From: JBBTCJ01 sp038043285
GTDB lineage: Bacteria > Planctomycetota > Phycisphaerae > UBA1845
NCBI GenBank assembly: GCA_038043285.1
Contig: JBBTCJ010000063.1
Coordinates: forward strand, 1-26,097
Reading direction: 5' to 3'
DNA: 26,097 nt
Numbering within the stretch: position 1 is the first letter of the stretch; every line of letters starts with the position of its first letter. Below are positions 7,906 to 15,109 of this stretch, in pieces. Made by a program: the position numbers and the translations under genes. The notes beneath the pieces are model-generated. The model did not search any database and was not told the origin of the DNA. It was given only the letters and a program-made list of their open reading frames with translations.

Positions 7906-7958
7906 GATTGCAAGACAGGGCTCCTTCGTCGATCGAAGACATTCGTGGACGAGCGTTC

Positions 7959-8000
7959 TTCTCCCTGCTCTACTCTCTCCTTTCTCCTCTCGCCTGCTCT
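7959..8000 (+). repeat. Pyrimidine heptad tract (6 units)
   Basis: Six loose 7-mers: TTCTCCC, TGCTCTA, CTCTCTC, CTTTCTC, CTCTCGC, CTGCTCT. The 42-base run is almost pure pyrimidine. It is degenerate but keeps a 7-base rhythm like the other heptad arrays in the window. Confidence 0.5.
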
Positions 8001-8007
8001 CGATTCT

Positions 8008-8024
8008 GAGCGGCGGAGCCGCTC
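8008..8024 (-). terminator. Hairpin downstream of tRNA-Pro, possible terminator
   Basis: GAGCGGC-GGA-GCCGCTC (seven perfect pairs) begins 4 bases past the 3' end of the tRNA. There is no real T-tract after it on the - strand, so it may be a processing or protective hairpin instead. Confidence 0.4.
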
Positions 8025-8028
8025 AAAA

Positions 8029-8103
8029 TCGGGGCGACAGGATTCGAACCTGCGACCTCCTGCTCCCAAAGCAGGCGCGCTAGCCGGACTGCGCCACGCC
8101 CCG
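8029..8103 (-). tRNA. tRNA-Pro (anticodon TGG)
   Basis: On the - strand a complete cloverleaf of 75 bases. The acceptor stem CGGGGCG/CGCCCCG pairs perfectly, with C1-G72 as expected for tRNA-Pro. The D stem is GCGC/GCGC. The anticodon stem CCTGC/GCAGG encloses loop TTTGGGA, giving anticodon TGG. The T arm is GCAGG-TTCGAAT-CCTGT, and the discriminator is A. CCA is not encoded. A good promoter lies just upstream and a hairpin just downstream, so it is probably a single-gene transcript. Confidence 0.96.
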
Positions 8104-8117
8104 CGGCGTCGAGAACC

Positions 8118-8146
8118 ATTGCAAGGGGACGCCCGCCGCCTGTCAA
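8118..8146 (-). promoter_or_regulatory. Sigma70-type promoter of tRNA-Pro
   Basis: On the - strand a consensus TTGACA (8146-8141), a 17-base spacer and TGCAAT (8123-8118). The start point would fall about 7-8 bases before the mature tRNA 5' end, as is usual for tRNA genes. Confidence 0.7.
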
Positions 8147-8342
8147 CCTTCCGCGGCCTCTCCCCGGCGTCTTTCTGCCCTCGCTTCCCCGGTCATTGGG
8201 AGCGATCGCGAAACTGGAAAACAGGCCGCCACTGCCACCCGTCTTCGCCCTCCGGCGAGAATGGAAACATCCCGGTCGTGTTCCGCCCCACCCGTACCCA
8301 ACGTGCGTTGCGGCCCCGACCGAGTCGTCGAGCGAGGCTGAG

Positions 8343-8373
8343 TTGAAGCCCGGCAAGTTGGAGCGTCGATAAT
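8343..8373 (+). promoter_or_regulatory. Candidate promoter for neuA-neuB, possibly leaderless
   Basis: TTGAAG (8343-8348), a long 19-base spacer and GATAAT (8368-8373). The -10 hexamer ends 7 bases before the ATG at 8381, so transcription would start at or next to the start codon. No ribosome-binding site lies at the normal distance. Confidence 0.4.
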
Positions 8374-8380
8374 ACACCCT

Positions 8381-10246
8381 ATGCAAACACTGGGAATCAT
8401 TCTTGCGCGTGCGGGAAGCAAGGGGCTGCCGGACAAGTGCGTTCGGCTCTTGCGCGGGCGGGCGCTGATCGAGTACACCCTCGATCACGCCGCGGCCAGT
8501 TCGATGCTCGCGGGAATCGTCTTGACCACGGATTCCGAGCCGGCCAAGCAGATCGCGCGGCGACGCGGGATGGACGTCGTCGATCGTCCCGGCGAGTTGG
8601 CCACGGATACCGCCACGGTCGATGCCGCGGCGCGGCACGCGGTCGAGCAGTGGGAGCGTTCGAGGTGCACGACGGTCGATGTCGTCGTTCTCCTGTACGG
8701 CAACATTCCGGTCCGCGCCGAAGGTTTGATCGACCGGGCGATTGAGCACCTGCGGCAGACCGGTTGCGACTCGGTACGAAGCGTTGCCCCGGTGACCAAG
8801 CAGCATCCCGACTGGGTGCACCGGCTCGACGGCGATCGCATGATCCAGTTCCGCTCCAATAGCATCTACCGCCGGCAGGATCTTGACCCGTTGTACTACC
8901 ACGACGGCGCGATCGTCGCGGTCACGCGGGCGGCGCTGTTCGAGGCCTGCAAGACGCCCGACGACCGGCAGTCGTTCCTGGGGCGCGACCGGCGAGCCAT
9001 CGCCCAGTTGCCGGAGGACGCCGTCGACGTCGATACGGCCGTCGATCTTTGCCTGGCCGACGCGGTCCTGCGGATGCGCGAGGGAACGTCGAGTCCGGCC
9101 CATCCGACCGGAACGGATCTTCGCCAATCGCCGATCGTCCATCGTCCATCGACAACCGACAATCGACAATCGACAACCGACAATCGACAATCATCCACCC
9201 CTGCCGTCGTAATCTCCGGGCGCAAGATCGGCCCGGGTGCGAGGATCTTCATCATCGCGGAAGCCGGGGTCAATCACGACGGCGACGTGGTCCAGGCGCT
9301 GCGGATGGTGGAACTGGCGGCGGACGCTGGCGTGGATGCGGTGAAGTTCCAGATGTTCCGCGCCGACGAACTGACGACGGCCTGCGCCTCGACGGCGGCG
9401 TACCAGCGCAGCGCCACCGGCGTGGCTTCGCAGCGCGACCTGCTGCGGCGACTCGAGTTGTCGATCTCGGATTTCGCCAGGATCCGACAACACTGCGACC
9501 TGTTTGGGGTGATCTTTCTGGCGACGCCCTTCGGCATCCAGGACCTCGAGCGGGTGATGAACCTCGGCGTGGCCGCCATCAAGATCGCCTCAACCGACCT
9601 GAACAACTTTCCGCTTCTGGACGCCGCCGCCGCGACGCGAAAACCGCTGTTGATGTCGATCGGCGCCTCCACGCCGGAGGAGATTCGTACGAGTGTGGAC
9701 CGCCTGGGCGCCGCCGGGGCCGCCGATCGGCTGGTGTTGATGCACTGCGTCAGTTCCTATCCGACGCCGCCGTCGGATGCCAACCTTCGTGCGATCCACG
9801 CGATCCACGAGGCATTCGGTCTTCCCGTCGGCTACAGCGATCACACCACTTCAACGATGACCGGCGCGTGGGCCGCCGCGGCCGGAGCCTGCGTGCTGGA
9901 GAAGCATTTTACGTTGAATCCCTCCGCCGCCGGTCCGGACCACGCCATGTCGCTGTCGGTCGAACGGCTGGCCGAGTACGTCGCCCACGCCCGCCAGGCC
10001 GAGATTGCCCTGGGCGGCGGCGAGATCGGACTTACCAGCCGCGAGCAGCAGGTACGCCAGGTGGCGCGGAAAAGCATCGTGGCGGCCGCGAGCATCACCG
10101 CGGGGACGAGATTGAATGCGTCCATGCTGACGCTGAAGCGCCCCGGGACGGGGATCCCGGCAGACGCCTTCGATCGACTGATCGGTCGAACCACCGCCGT
10201 GGACATTCCCGGTGACACCACGCTGTCGTGGGAGATGCTGCGGTGA
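8381..10246 (+). CDS. neuA-neuB: Fused CMP-nonulosonate cytidylyltransferase / nonulosonate synthase (NeuA-NeuB)
   Basis: A 621-residue bifunctional protein. Residues 1-232 are a NeuA-type cytidylyltransferase: nucleotide-binding ILARAGSKGLPDKC (7-20), RRQDLDPLYYHDGA (164-177) and metal-site-like DVDTAVDL (216-223). Residues 278-621 are a NeuB-type synthase that condenses phosphoenolpyruvate with a ManNAc-like sugar: IIAEAGVNHDG (291-301), DAVKFQMF (319-326), GYSDHT (484-489), EKHFTL (507-512), GPDHAMSL (518-525), and a C-terminal SAF-like domain (about 564-621). The linker, about 233-277, is low-complexity and partly encoded by a heptanucleotide array giving the repeat TDNRQST. NeuA and NeuB are normally separate proteins, and NeuA before NeuB in one chain is unusual. 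The product could be a sialic, legionaminic or similar sugar; the sequence alone does not decide. NeuC follows with a 4-bp overlap. Confidence 0.93.
   Translation: MQTLGIILARAGSKGLPDKCVRLLRGRALIEYTLDHAAASSMLAGIVLTTDSEPAKQIARRRGMDVVDRPGELATDTATVDAAARHAVEQWERSRCTTVDVVVLLYGNIPVRAEGLIDRAIEHLRQTGCDSVRSVAPVTKQHPDWVHRLDGDRMIQFRSNSIYRRQDLDPLYYHDGAIVAVTRAALFEACKTPDDRQSFLGRDRRAIAQLPEDAVDVDTAVDLCLADAVLRMREGTSSPAHPTGTDLRQSPIVHRPSTTDNRQSTTDNRQSSTPAVVISGRKIGPGARIFIIAEAGVNHDGDVVQALRMVELAADAGVDAVKFQMFRADELTTACASTAAYQRSATGVASQRDLLRRLELSISDFARIRQHCDLFGVIFLATPFGIQDLERVMNLGVAAIKIASTDLNNFPLLDAAAATRKPLLMSIGASTPEEIRTSVDRLGAAGAADRLVLMHCVSSYPTPPSDANLRAIHAIHEAFGLPVGYSDHTTSTMTGAWAAAAGACVLEKHFTLNPSAAGPDHAMSLSVERLAEYVAHARQAEIALGGGEIGLTSREQQVRQVARKSIVAAASITAGTRLNASMLTLKRPGTGIPADAFDRLIGRTTAVDIPGDTTLSWEMLR
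9122..9191 (+). repeat. Heptanucleotide array, 10 units, inside neuA-neuB
   Basis: Ten contiguous 7-mers: CGCCAAT, CGCCGAT, CGTCCAT twice, then CGACAAC, CGACAAT, CGACAAT, repeated once more as an exact 21-bp tandem duplication (9150-9170 and 9171-9191). Because 7 is not a multiple of 3, gain or loss of one unit would shift the reading frame between the NeuA and NeuB halves; three units would not. Confidence 0.93.
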
Positions 10247-11532
10247 CGCAGGCCCGACGCCGCGTCGCGGTGCTCACCGGAAGCCGGGCGGACTATGGAC
10301 TGCTGCGTTCGACGATGTCCGCCGTGGCGACGCATCCGCGATTGAAACTTCAAGTCATCGTCACCGGCATGCACCTGCTGCGGAAGTTCGGCCACACCGT
10401 CGACGAGGTGGTGCGCGACGGTTGGCCCATTGACGCGCGAGTGCGGATGCAAGCGGGCGACGATTCGCCACTGGATCAGGCGAACGGGCTTTCTCGCGGC
10501 ATCGCCGGGATCGCCGACGCGCTCCAGCGCCTCCGCTCGGACGTGGTGGTGGTCCTGGGCGACCGCATCGAGGCGATGGCCGGTGCGTTGGCCGCGGTTA
10601 CGACCGGTCGCTGGTTGGCGCACGTGCACGGGGGCGACGTGGCCCCAGGCGACCTCGACGACGCCTTGCGGCATTCGATCACCAAGCTGACCCATCTGCA
10701 TTTCGCTGCAACGCGGTCAGCCGCGCGACGGATCATCCGAATGGGGGAATCGCCCGATTGCGTGTTCCACGTCGGCGCGCCGGGATTGGATGAGCTACGC
10801 GAGTTCATCAACGGACGCCGCCGAGAGTTCGTCGCACCGACGGCGCAAAGACGCCGGGTCGCACGCCCTCTGGCGAACGGAAGGTCGCGCGGGCTGACCC
10901 TGGACACTTCGCGTCAAGGGGAGCAGTCCGCGGCTCGGGGTACGGATCAGGGTGTAACGTGGAACCCGACACACCGCGCCGAGCAGAGGACGGCGCTCAT
11001 CGTGCAGCATCCCTGCGGCCGCTCGCCCGAGACGGAACGGCGAGTGATGGCCGCACTGCTGCGGGCGGTGCGCGATCATGATCTGGCGGCGGTGGGCATC
11101 CACCCCAACAGCGATCGAGGTCACAGCGGAATCGTCGCCGCCCTAGCCGCGCACTCGCGGCGCGTCAGACGACGCCCCGGCTTTCGCTCCGTTCGATCGC
11201 TGAATCGAGACGATTACTTGCGATTGCTCATCGAGTCCGACGTGATCGTCGGCAACTCCTCGAGCGGGATCATCGAAGCGGCCACGGCGGGGATTCCGGC
11301 CGTCAACGTCGGACCTCGCCAGAGAGGCCGCGAGACCTCCGGCAACGCCGTCGTTCACGCGGACGAAACCTACTCAGCGATCCGGGTGGCGATCGGCCTG
11401 GCGCTTCGACTACGTCTGAAGCCGGGCACGGCGGGCGTCTACGGCGACGGTTCCGCCGGGCGGCGCATCGCCGAGGTCATTGCCGGTTTCGCGTTAACCG
11501 ACCAACGGCGACGCAAGACCATCACCTATTAG
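10243..11532 (+). CDS. neuC: UDP-N-acetylglucosamine 2-epimerase, hydrolysing (NeuC-type)
   Basis: A 429-residue enzyme expected to convert UDP-GlcNAc (or a 4,6-modified analogue, as LegG does) to the free ManNAc-type sugar that feeds NeuB. Visible family motifs are TGSRADYGLL (12-21), VVVVLGDRIEAMAGALAA (101-118), HVHGGDVAPGDLDDALRHSITK (about 128-148), IHPNSDRG (286-293) and VGNSSSGIIEA (336-346). GTG at 10243 overlaps the neuA-neuB stop (GTGA) and has GGGAG 8 bases upstream. Residues about 199-247 form a low-complexity, Arg/Gly/Thr/Gln-rich insertion between the two domains, making the protein longer than the usual 370-390 residues. Cytoplasmic; translationally coupled to NeuA-NeuB. Confidence 0.92.
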   Translation: MTQARRRVAVLTGSRADYGLLRSTMSAVATHPRLKLQVIVTGMHLLRKFGHTVDEVVRDGWPIDARVRMQAGDDSPLDQANGLSRGIAGIADALQRLRSDVVVVLGDRIEAMAGALAAVTTGRWLAHVHGGDVAPGDLDDALRHSITKLTHLHFAATRSAARRIIRMGESPDCVFHVGAPGLDELREFINGRRREFVAPTAQRRRVARPLANGRSRGLTLDTSRQGEQSAARGTDQGVTWNPTHRAEQRTALIVQHPCGRSPETERRVMAALLRAVRDHDLAAVGIHPNSDRGHSGIVAALAAHSRRVRRRPGFRSVRSLNRDDYLRLLIESDVIVGNSSSGIIEAATAGIPAVNVGPRQRGRETSGNAVVHADETYSAIRVAIGLALRLRLKPGTAGVYGDGSAGRRIAEVIAGFALTDQRRRKTITY

Positions 11533-11562
11533 GGCAGCGATTCCGTCGGCGAACGGGTCCTG

Positions 11563-11583
11563 ACGCGGGTGCCATGCCCGCGT
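11563..11583 (+). repeat. Short perfect hairpin after neuC
   Basis: ACGCGGG-TGCCATG-CCCGCGT, seven perfect pairs, 30 bases after the neuC stop. No T-tract follows. It may act as a transcript end or be a dispersed repeat. The rest of the 261-bp gap up to 11793 shows no gene. Confidence 0.4.
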
Positions 11584-11793
11584 GAGCATGTTTCTGACGC
11601 CGCACGTTCCTTTCGCGTCCGCCTTGGGTTGCTTCCCGTGTGAATATCGGACCTCCCGGGGCCATCCGCGCCGGACGGGACGAAATCGTCCCCTCGCTGC
11701 GATAACCGTCCTCATGCGCCTCGGGGGCGGAGACGATAAACACGCGGTGGACCGGGATGGAATCGTCGAGGAACCCCTAGGCCGGGACAAGCC

Positions 11794-12678
11794 ATGACCG
11801 TAGAAACCGTCGATCGAGCGAAGACCGTGGTGGACAAGGCGTTGTCGTCCATTGGCGACATCGCCACGCTCCCCGAAGTGACCATCAAGATCATCGAGAT
11901 CGTCGAGGATCCCAAGAGCACCGCACGGGATCTGCACGACGTCATCAAGAACGACCCCGCCTTGTCGGTCAAGGTGTTGAAGGTGGTCAATTCGGCGTTC
12001 TACGGCCTGCCCGGGCAGGTCGCCAGCGTGGATCGGGCCATTATTCTGCTGGGGTTGTCGGCGGTGAAAAACATCGCCATCGCCGCCTCGATCGCCAGGC
12101 TGTTCAAGGGCAAGCGTATCTCCGAGCAGTTCACCGCCGCCGACTTGTGGCGGCACAGCGTCGCCGTGGCGGTGGCCGCCAGAACCATCGGAAAGCTCTC
12201 GCCGCACCCGGCCATGCCCGATGAGTTGTTCGTGGCCGGCTTGATCCACGACATCGGGACGCTCGTCGAGCGCCAAGCCTATCCGGATCAGTTCACGGAG
12301 GTGGTCAATCGCTGCTGGGCGTCCCCGGAAGGCGACTTCCTGGCCACCGAGGCGGAGGTCATCGGCGCGGATCACCAGGCCTTCGGCGTCGGGCTGACCA
12401 CCAAGTGGAAGTTCCCGCGTCATCTTCGCGCAGCCGTCGGATTCCATCACAACCCAGACGGTGTCAGCGCCGAGCTAAAAAACATGGCCACGTTGATCCA
12501 CATGGCCGACGTCATCGCTTGCCAGCTTCAGTTCGGGTTCTTTCTGACGGCGCGGAATGAGCAGGTGACACAGGAGATGCTGGACACCATCGGCGTGACC
12601 AACGAGCAGATCGAGGAAATCAAAGCCGCTCTGCCGGAGCAACTGGCGGAGGCCGAGGCGACCCTCGGCGGACAGTAG
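11794..12678 (+). CDS. HDOD-domain signalling protein
   Basis: A 294-residue cytoplasmic protein made of one HDOD domain. The N-terminal half carries the family pattern LPEVTIKIIEIVEDPKST.. LHDVIKNDPALSVKVLKVVNSAFYG (about 26-70) and SVDRAIILLGL (78-88). The helical HD-like part includes LWRHSVAVAVAARTIG and GLIHDIGTL, so the His-Asp pair is retained. HDOD proteins usually regulate motility, cell-cycle or second-messenger outputs; their enzymatic activity is generally unproven. No receiver, GGDEF or EAL domain is attached. The ATG has no strong ribosome-binding site. It stands alone between neuC (261 bp away) and the convergent lysA. Confidence 0.9.
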   Translation: MTVETVDRAKTVVDKALSSIGDIATLPEVTIKIIEIVEDPKSTARDLHDVIKNDPALSVKVLKVVNSAFYGLPGQVASVDRAIILLGLSAVKNIAIAASIARLFKGKRISEQFTAADLWRHSVAVAVAARTIGKLSPHPAMPDELFVAGLIHDIGTLVERQAYPDQFTEVVNRCWASPEGDFLATEAEVIGADHQAFGVGLTTKWKFPRHLRAAVGFHHNPDGVSAELKNMATLIHMADVIACQLQFGFFLTARNEQVTQEMLDTIGVTNEQIEEIKAALPEQLAEAEATLGGQ

Positions 12679-12771
12679 CCCAATGCGACGGCACACCTGA
12701 TTCTGCGGGTAGCCCCACTTCCGCTCGCTTATTCTCGCGGTGTTGTTCAAACGACCGGCTCGCCATTTGTC

Positions 12772-12795
12772 AGAGCCGCGACCGTGAGGAAGCAG
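12772..12795 (+). repeat. Dispersed 24-base element, copy 1
   Basis: Matches the reverse complement of 24422-24445 at 20 of 24 bases; the shared core is GAGCCGCGACC-TGAGG. It lies in the spacer between the convergent HDOD and lysA genes. Confidence 0.6.
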
Positions 12796-12854
12796 ACCTT
12801 CTCGAACCCCAAGATTCAGGTGAGTCGGACCATGAGGCTCAACGCCGTTCCCGA

Positions 12855-14135
12855 TCAGACACGTTCTTTAGCGACCAGATCGTCGTAGGTTTCCCGCCGG
12901 CGGATCAGTCGCATCTCCGAATCCTCGACCAGAACCTCGGCTGCCCGCGGACGAGAATTGTATTGGCTGCTCATCGCGAACCCGTACGCCCCTGCCGAAA
13001 ACAGGCACAGCAAGTCTCCGCGCTCCAGGGGAGGCAGCCAACGATCCTTGGCCAGGAAGTCTCCGCTTTCGCACACCGGACCGACGACGTCGACAAGTCG
13101 GCATCCCTCCAGCCGAAGGTCGGCTGAGCGACTGGGCGGCGTCAAGCCTCCGCGCGGCGTCACCGGCCAGGCGAAGTGGAAAGCGCCGTACAGCGCCGGG
13201 CGGATCAGCTCCGTGATGGAGGCGTCCACGATGACGAACTTCCGGTCGCCTGAGGCCTTCGTATAAAGCACGCGGGCAACAAGCACCCCCGCGTTCGCGG
13301 CGATGCTCCGTCCCGGTTCGAGCAGTACACTCAGCTTGCGGTCTCTCAGCAGCGGCACCAGACGCTCGGCATAGGCGACCGCCGGCGGAGCTTCGCTGCC
13401 CTGATAGTGGGCGCCGAATCCTCCCCCGATATTGATCGCGTCCACCGCGAATCCGTCCGACCGAAGCTCGTCCATCAACGCCAGCGCTTTTTCGACGGCC
13501 TGCACGTACGGTGCGACGGCATTGACCGGGGAACCGAGGTGCAGGTGCAGTCCTCGGAGATCGATTCCACGGCGGTTGCGGAAGTCCTGAAAGACCCGCC
13601 TGGCCCGTTCGAGGTCCACGCCGAATTTCGTCTCGCGCTTCCCGGTGGTGGTGTAGACGTGCGTGCGCGGATCGACGTCGGGATTGACCCGCAGCGCCGC
13701 CCGGGCCGTCGTCCCCTTGGCCTGCGCCAGCGCCGCCAGGTTCTCCAACTCTGCCTCGGACTCCACGTTGAACCAGCCGATCCCCGTCGCCAGTGCCAGG
13801 CGAATCTCTTCGTCGGTCTTGCCCACTCCGGCGAAGACCACGCTCCGCGGATCCGCGCCGATTTCCCCTACCCGCAGCAGCTCCCCGCCGCTGACCACGT
13901 CGAAGGCCGCGCCGCGCTCCTTCAACAGGCGAAGAATCGCCAGATTCTGACAACATTTGACCGAAAAGCAGATCGTCGGGTGCAGCGGCGCGAAGGCCTC
14001 GGAAACCCGGTCAAAATGGTCCCGCAGCGTCCGCGCCGAATAGACGTACAGCGGCGTGCCGAACCGATCCGCCGCCTGCCCAAGCTCGATCGACTCGCAC
14101 CACAGCGCTCCGTCGCGATAAACGAAATGGTCCAT
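12855..14135 (-). CDS. lysA: Diaminopimelate decarboxylase
   Basis: A 426-residue pyridoxal-phosphate enzyme that makes L-lysine from meso-diaminopimelate. The fold-III barrel begins near residue 25. The cofactor lysine is in CFSVKCCQN (about 56-64). Further motifs are HLHLGSP (about 197-203), the Gly-rich phosphate-binding INIGGGFGAHY (about 236-246), and LLEPGRSIAANAG (about 276-288). The C-terminal substrate/cofactor site is GPVCESGDF, with the active-site Cys, and later FSAGAYGFAMSSQYNSRPR. Length is normal for LysA. A short in-gene palindrome (13110-13126) sits where the protein has the extra loop TPPSRSADLRLEG. It is convergent with the HDOD gene and is not in an operon with other lysine genes. 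Confidence 0.95.
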   Translation of the reverse strand: MDHFVYRDGALWCESIELGQAADRFGTPLYVYSARTLRDHFDRVSEAFAPLHPTICFSVKCCQNLAILRLLKERGAAFDVVSGGELLRVGEIGADPRSVVFAGVGKTDEEIRLALATGIGWFNVESEAELENLAALAQAKGTTARAALRVNPDVDPRTHVYTTTGKRETKFGVDLERARRVFQDFRNRRGIDLRGLHLHLGSPVNAVAPYVQAVEKALALMDELRSDGFAVDAINIGGGFGAHYQGSEAPPAVAYAERLVPLLRDRKLSVLLEPGRSIAANAGVLVARVLYTKASGDRKFVIVDASITELIRPALYGAFHFAWPVTPRGGLTPPSRSADLRLEGCRLVDVVGPVCESGDFLAKDRWLPPLERGDLLCLFSAGAYGFAMSSQYNSRPRAAEVLVEDSEMRLIRRRETYDDLVAKERV

Positions 14136-14276
14136 GGAAATATCCGCAGCACGCGCGTCGATTCGCCTGCACGCTATCCTAAATTGGTGCGACCCAATCC
14201 GAAAGTACCGAAGTCGAGGTCATCTCCCCGAGCCGCCGGCGTCCATCCGCGCGGAACTGCGAATTCGGGCACGCCG

Positions 14277-14305
14277 TTTCCCATCCGCCTGGTTCTCTTT
14301 AGAAT
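14277..14305 (+). promoter_or_regulatory. Candidate promoter for the 78-residue protein gene
   Basis: TTTCCC (14277-14282), 17 bases, TAGAAT (14300-14305). The start would lie near 14312, about 28 bases ahead of the GTG at 14341. The -10 is good, the -35 weak. Confidence 0.4.
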
Positions 14306-14340
14306 GCCGACGGAAACATAGCGTTGTGGAGGATCAAGGC

Positions 14341-14577
14341 GTGAGAGTTGACGATCTTCGTCATCTTCATCGAACCACCCCGTTCCGTCCGTTCCGCGCC
14401 CGCGTCGCGGATGGTCGAGAATACCTCGTGGCCCATCCGGAGTTCATGTCCGTGTCCGTCTCGGGTCGAACCGTCGTCATCTCCACGCCGGACGACATGC
14501 ACGAAGTCATTGACACGATGCTGATATCGTCAGTTCACTTTGAGAACGGGAAGACGCGACGACTTCGCCGCTCCTGA
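14341..14577 (+). CDS. Small conserved protein, unknown function
   Basis: A 78-residue soluble protein. GTG at 14341 has a strong GGAGG exactly 8 bases upstream (14328-14332). The sequence has the shape of a small family I recall from planctomycetes: an N-terminal PFRPFRARVADGREY, then VAHPEFMSVS, then a beta strand SGRTVVISTP and a C-terminal IDTMLISSVHF. The last third probably forms a small beta sheet. No catalytic residues are visible. Function unknown; it is encoded between lysA (divergent) and the RNase H gene, and may share a transcript with the latter (31 bp gap). Confidence 0.78.
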   Translation: MRVDDLRHLHRTTPFRPFRARVADGREYLVAHPEFMSVSVSGRTVVISTPDDMHEVIDTMLISSVHFENGKTRRLRRS

Positions 14578-14608
14578 TCGGTCGGAAGGCGTCGGCGGAC
14601 ATCAACCT

Positions 14609-15094
14609 ATGGACCCTTCCCGTTCAGGCCGGCAACCGGAGGTCGTCGTCTACGCCGACGGGGCATGTAGCGGAAACCCCGGGCCGGGCGGATGGGCGGC
14701 CATTCTCAAACATCCGGCCACCGGCGCGGTCAAGAAACTCTCCGGCGGACAACCCGACACGACCAACAACCGCATGGAGCTGACCGCGGCGATCGAAGGA
14801 CTGAAGGCCATCGACCCCGCCAAACGCCGCCGCGTACAACTGGTCAGCGACAGCGAGTACGTCATCCTCGGACTGAAGAAGTGGATCCACGGGTGGATCG
14901 CCAACGGGTGGCGTCGCGGGAAGAAGGCGGACGCGCCGGCCGTGAAGAACGTAGACCTGTGGAAGGAGTTGCACGCCTTGACGCAGAGGCATGACCTCAT
15001 CCTGGAGCACGTTCGGGGCCACGCGGGTCATCCCGAAAACGAGGAGTGCGACCGCATGGCCGTCGCGGCAATCAAAGCGATGACCAGGCATTGA
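14609..15094 (+). CDS. rnhA: Ribonuclease HI
   Basis: A 161-residue RNase H that degrades the RNA strand of RNA-DNA hybrids in the cytoplasm. All expected catalytic residues are visible: Asp in YADGACSGNPGPGG, Glu in NNRMELTAAIEGL, Asp in LVSDSEYV, His in VRGHAGHPENEECDRMA and the final Asp in the same segment. The basic handle helix region LKKWIHGWIANGWRRGKK is also present, as in E. coli RnhA. The ATG at 14609 starts close to the domain; the frame is open further upstream but overlaps the previous gene. The alkaline phosphatase gene follows 15 bp later. Confidence 0.95.
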   Translation: MDPSRSGRQPEVVVYADGACSGNPGPGGWAAILKHPATGAVKKLSGGQPDTTNNRMELTAAIEGLKAIDPAKRRRVQLVSDSEYVILGLKKWIHGWIANGWRRGKKADAPAVKNVDLWKELHALTQRHDLILEHVRGHAGHPENEECDRMAVAAIKAMTRH

Positions 15095-15109
15095 GAAAGG
15101 GACTGGCAA

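Larger units (their letters stand above)
7636..8028. other. Gene-free spacer built of short repeats
   Basis: No supported gene. The stretch holds, in order, a 29-base dispersed element (7688-7716), hairpins at 7760-7776 and 7806-7823, an inverted pair of purine/pyrimidine heptad tracts (7885-7905 and 7959-8000) and a hairpin behind the tRNA (8008-8024). Short open frames across it are low-complexity and unsupported. Confidence 0.6.

Noticed and set aside
9122..9191. Possible CRISPR-like array
   Set aside because: The units are 7 bases with no spacers and stay in a coding frame; no cas genes are nearby.
13407..14321. 304-codon + strand open frame opposite lysA
   Set aside because: It is antisense to well-supported LysA motifs and its product is low-complexity with no recognisable domain.
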